A DNA stretch of 7,916 bases from NCBI GenBank assembly GCA_003565055.1, contig PXDM01000120.1:1-7916 (forward strand), read 5' to 3'. This document shows positions 6,685-7,916 of this stretch, piece by piece. The notes under the pieces are model-generated. The model worked only from the letters and a program-made list of their open reading frames with translations, did not search any database and was not told the DNA's origin. The translations under genes and the position numbers were made by a program. Source of the DNA: Paracoccaceae bacterium. Lineage in GTDB: Bacteria > Pseudomonadota > Alphaproteobacteria > Rhodobacterales > Rhodobacteraceae. How positions within the stretch are numbered: the first letter of the stretch is position 1; each line of letters opens with the position of its first letter.

Positions 6685-7916
6685 CCGTGCCGCCCTAGCA
6701 TCTCGCGGACCGTCGCGACCAGATCTTCGCGGCGGACTTCCACCTGCGCAGGCTGGGATTTCCATTCCTCTACAGTAGCTTGCGCTGCGATCTTCGCACC
6801 GAGGATGAGGTCTTTCACCTGCACCACCCCCCGCGCGGCCTCATCCTCACCCTGGATAATGGCAATCGGGCTCTGGCGTTTATCGGCGTATTTCAACTGG
6901 TTGCCGAAGTTCTTTGGATTGCCGAGGTAGGTCTCCGCGCGGATGCCTTCTGCGCGAAGATCCTGCACCATCCCCATGTAATCACTCATTCTTTCGCGGT
7001 CCATGACCGTGACGACCACAGGCCCCTGCGCGCTGGCCTCCAGCCGCCCTTTTGCGGCCAGAGCGGCCAGCAACCGATCCACCCCAATGCTGACGCCGGT
7101 TGCAGGCACAGCCTGCCCGGTGAAGCGCTTGACCAGATCATCATAGCGCCCGCCCCCTGCGACCGAGCCAAACTGACGCGGGCGGCCCTTTTCGTCGGTG
7201 ATCTCGAAAGTCAACTCGGCCTCAAAAACCGGGCCAGTGTAGTAGCCGAGACCGCGCACAACTGAGGGGTCGATTAGGATGCGGTCGGGGCCGTAGCCTT
7301 GCGACTGAACAAGATCTGCTAACTCGGCCAGTTCATCGACACCCTGTCGCCCCTGCTCAGAGTCTTTGATAAGTTGTCCGAGAACCGAGATCGCAGCGAT
7401 GTTCTTGAAATGCGCCTTGCGATCACCGGTATTCGTCGGCGAGATCATTGTCGCAATCAACTTAGGAAGTTCTGTGGCTGCCCGCTCAATGGAAAAACGA
7501 TTGTCGTCACCAGCAACCGCATTATTTTCAGCTATCTCAGAAAGTTCATGTGCTTGAGAATCTACTTTCTCAGGCGCTTCGATGAAGTTCAAGATTATCC
7601 CGATCTGCTTCTCCGACAGCCCCGCACCCTTCGTAAAATCCCCGCTCTCATCCTTGCGCCCCTCGCCCAACAAAGCCCGCACACCATCAACCCCAAGCCG
7701 GTCCAGCTTGTCGATGGCGCGCAGCACGATCCCGCGCTCGGCCTCGAATTTCGACGGGTCGGCGGGGTCCAAGATCCCCGCAACCTCCATCACGCCGTTC
7801 AGCACCTTGCGGTTATTCACCCGGATCACATAATCCCCGCGCGCGATCCCCACGGCCTCCAACGCATCCGCCAGCATCGCGCAGATCTCGGCATCCGCTG
7901 CCACCGAGGCCGCGCC
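6681..7916 (-). CDS. hisS: Histidyl-tRNA synthetase, alphaproteobacterial type (5' end outside window)
   Basis: Charges tRNA-His with histidine. The frame is open to base 7916, giving 411 visible residues beginning just after the expected motif 2, so the N-terminal catalytic part is outside. Visible landmarks (fragment numbering): DYVIRVNNRKVL near 29-40; a long insertion domain; the histidine-site loop GLGYYTGPVFE near 222-232; GGGRYDDL near 254-261; motif 3 GVSIGVDRLLAAL near 274-286; and the C-terminal anticodon-binding domain from about residue 298, with NPKNFGNQLKYADK near 333-346. This is the longer, eukaryote-like HisRS known from many alphaproteobacteria rather than the compact E. coli type (family knowledge). 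The part coded by about 7350-7575 is unusually AT-rich and seems longer than in relatives I recall. The gene ends in an ATGA overlap with hisZ. Confidence 0.96.
   Translation of the reverse strand, partial: GAASVAADAEICAMLADALEAVGIARGDYVIRVNNRKVLNGVMEVAGILDPADPSKFEAERGIVLRAIDKLDRLGVDGVRALLGEGRKDESGDFTKGAGLSEKQIGIILNFIEAPEKVDSQAHELSEIAENNAVAGDDNRFSIERAATELPKLIATMISPTNTGDRKAHFKNIAAISVLGQLIKDSEQGRQGVDELAELADLVQSQGYGPDRILIDPSVVRGLGYYTGPVFEAELTFEITDEKGRPRQFGSVAGGGRYDDLVKRFTGQAVPATGVSIGVDRLLAALAAKGRLEASAQGPVVVTVMDRERMSDYMGMVQDLRAEGIRAETYLGNPKNFGNQLKYADKRQSPIAIIQGEDEAARGVVQVKDLILGAKIAAQATVEEWKSQPAQVEVRREDLVATVREMLGRHG

Noticed and set aside
6685..6765. Longer start for HisZ (385 residues)
   Set aside because: The added 27 residues only re-read the end of hisS and look unlike a HisZ N-terminus; the ATGA-coupled start fits better.
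5623..6930. 435-residue open frame on the plus strand
   Set aside because: Antisense to hisZ and the end of hisS; composition is that of a codon-bias shadow.

Overview
The window reads as a chromosomal segment of an alphaproteobacterium of the Rhodobacterales (Rhodobacter/Paracoccus/Roseobacter relatives). Four things point there: GC-rich coding sequence; an ethylmalonyl-CoA mutase that matches, from memory, the Rhodobacter enzyme almost word for word; a short HisG paired with a HisZ subunit; and a histidyl-tRNA synthetase of the longer alphaproteobacterial type. All seven genes lie on the minus strand, so transcription runs from the right edge to the left edge. Genes cover almost everything; the only two real gaps are about 68 and 113 bases.

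Right part (about 4889-7916): hisS (5' end outside the window), hisZ and hisG, joined by ATGA and TGATG stop/start overlaps. HisZ and HisG form the first enzyme of histidine synthesis, ATP phosphoribosyltransferase. HisS, to which HisZ is related by descent, charges tRNA-His with the product amino acid.

Middle part (about 1586-4888): a 68-base AT-rich gap (about one third GC over 4801-4890) carries two near-identical 10-bp palindromes 30 bp apart. Three translationally coupled genes follow: a serine-acetyltransferase-like left-handed beta-helix acyltransferase, a membrane-associated alpha/beta-hydrolase-like protein of no family I recognise, and a complete cytochrome P450. This is the accessory part of the window and the best candidate for an undescribed small pathway, perhaps making or remodelling an acylated, hydroxylated lipid or small molecule. 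That role is inference from gene content only.

Left part (1-1585): a 113-bp gap with a TTGACA box and an 8-bp inverted repeat leads into ecm, encoding coenzyme-B12-dependent ethylmalonyl-CoA mutase of the ethylmalonyl-CoA pathway for acetyl-CoA assimilation. Its C-terminal cobalamin-binding domain lies beyond the left edge.

I saw no tRNA, rRNA, insertion sequence, CRISPR array or convincing intrinsic terminator. Several long plus-strand open frames are antisense shadows of GC-rich genes.
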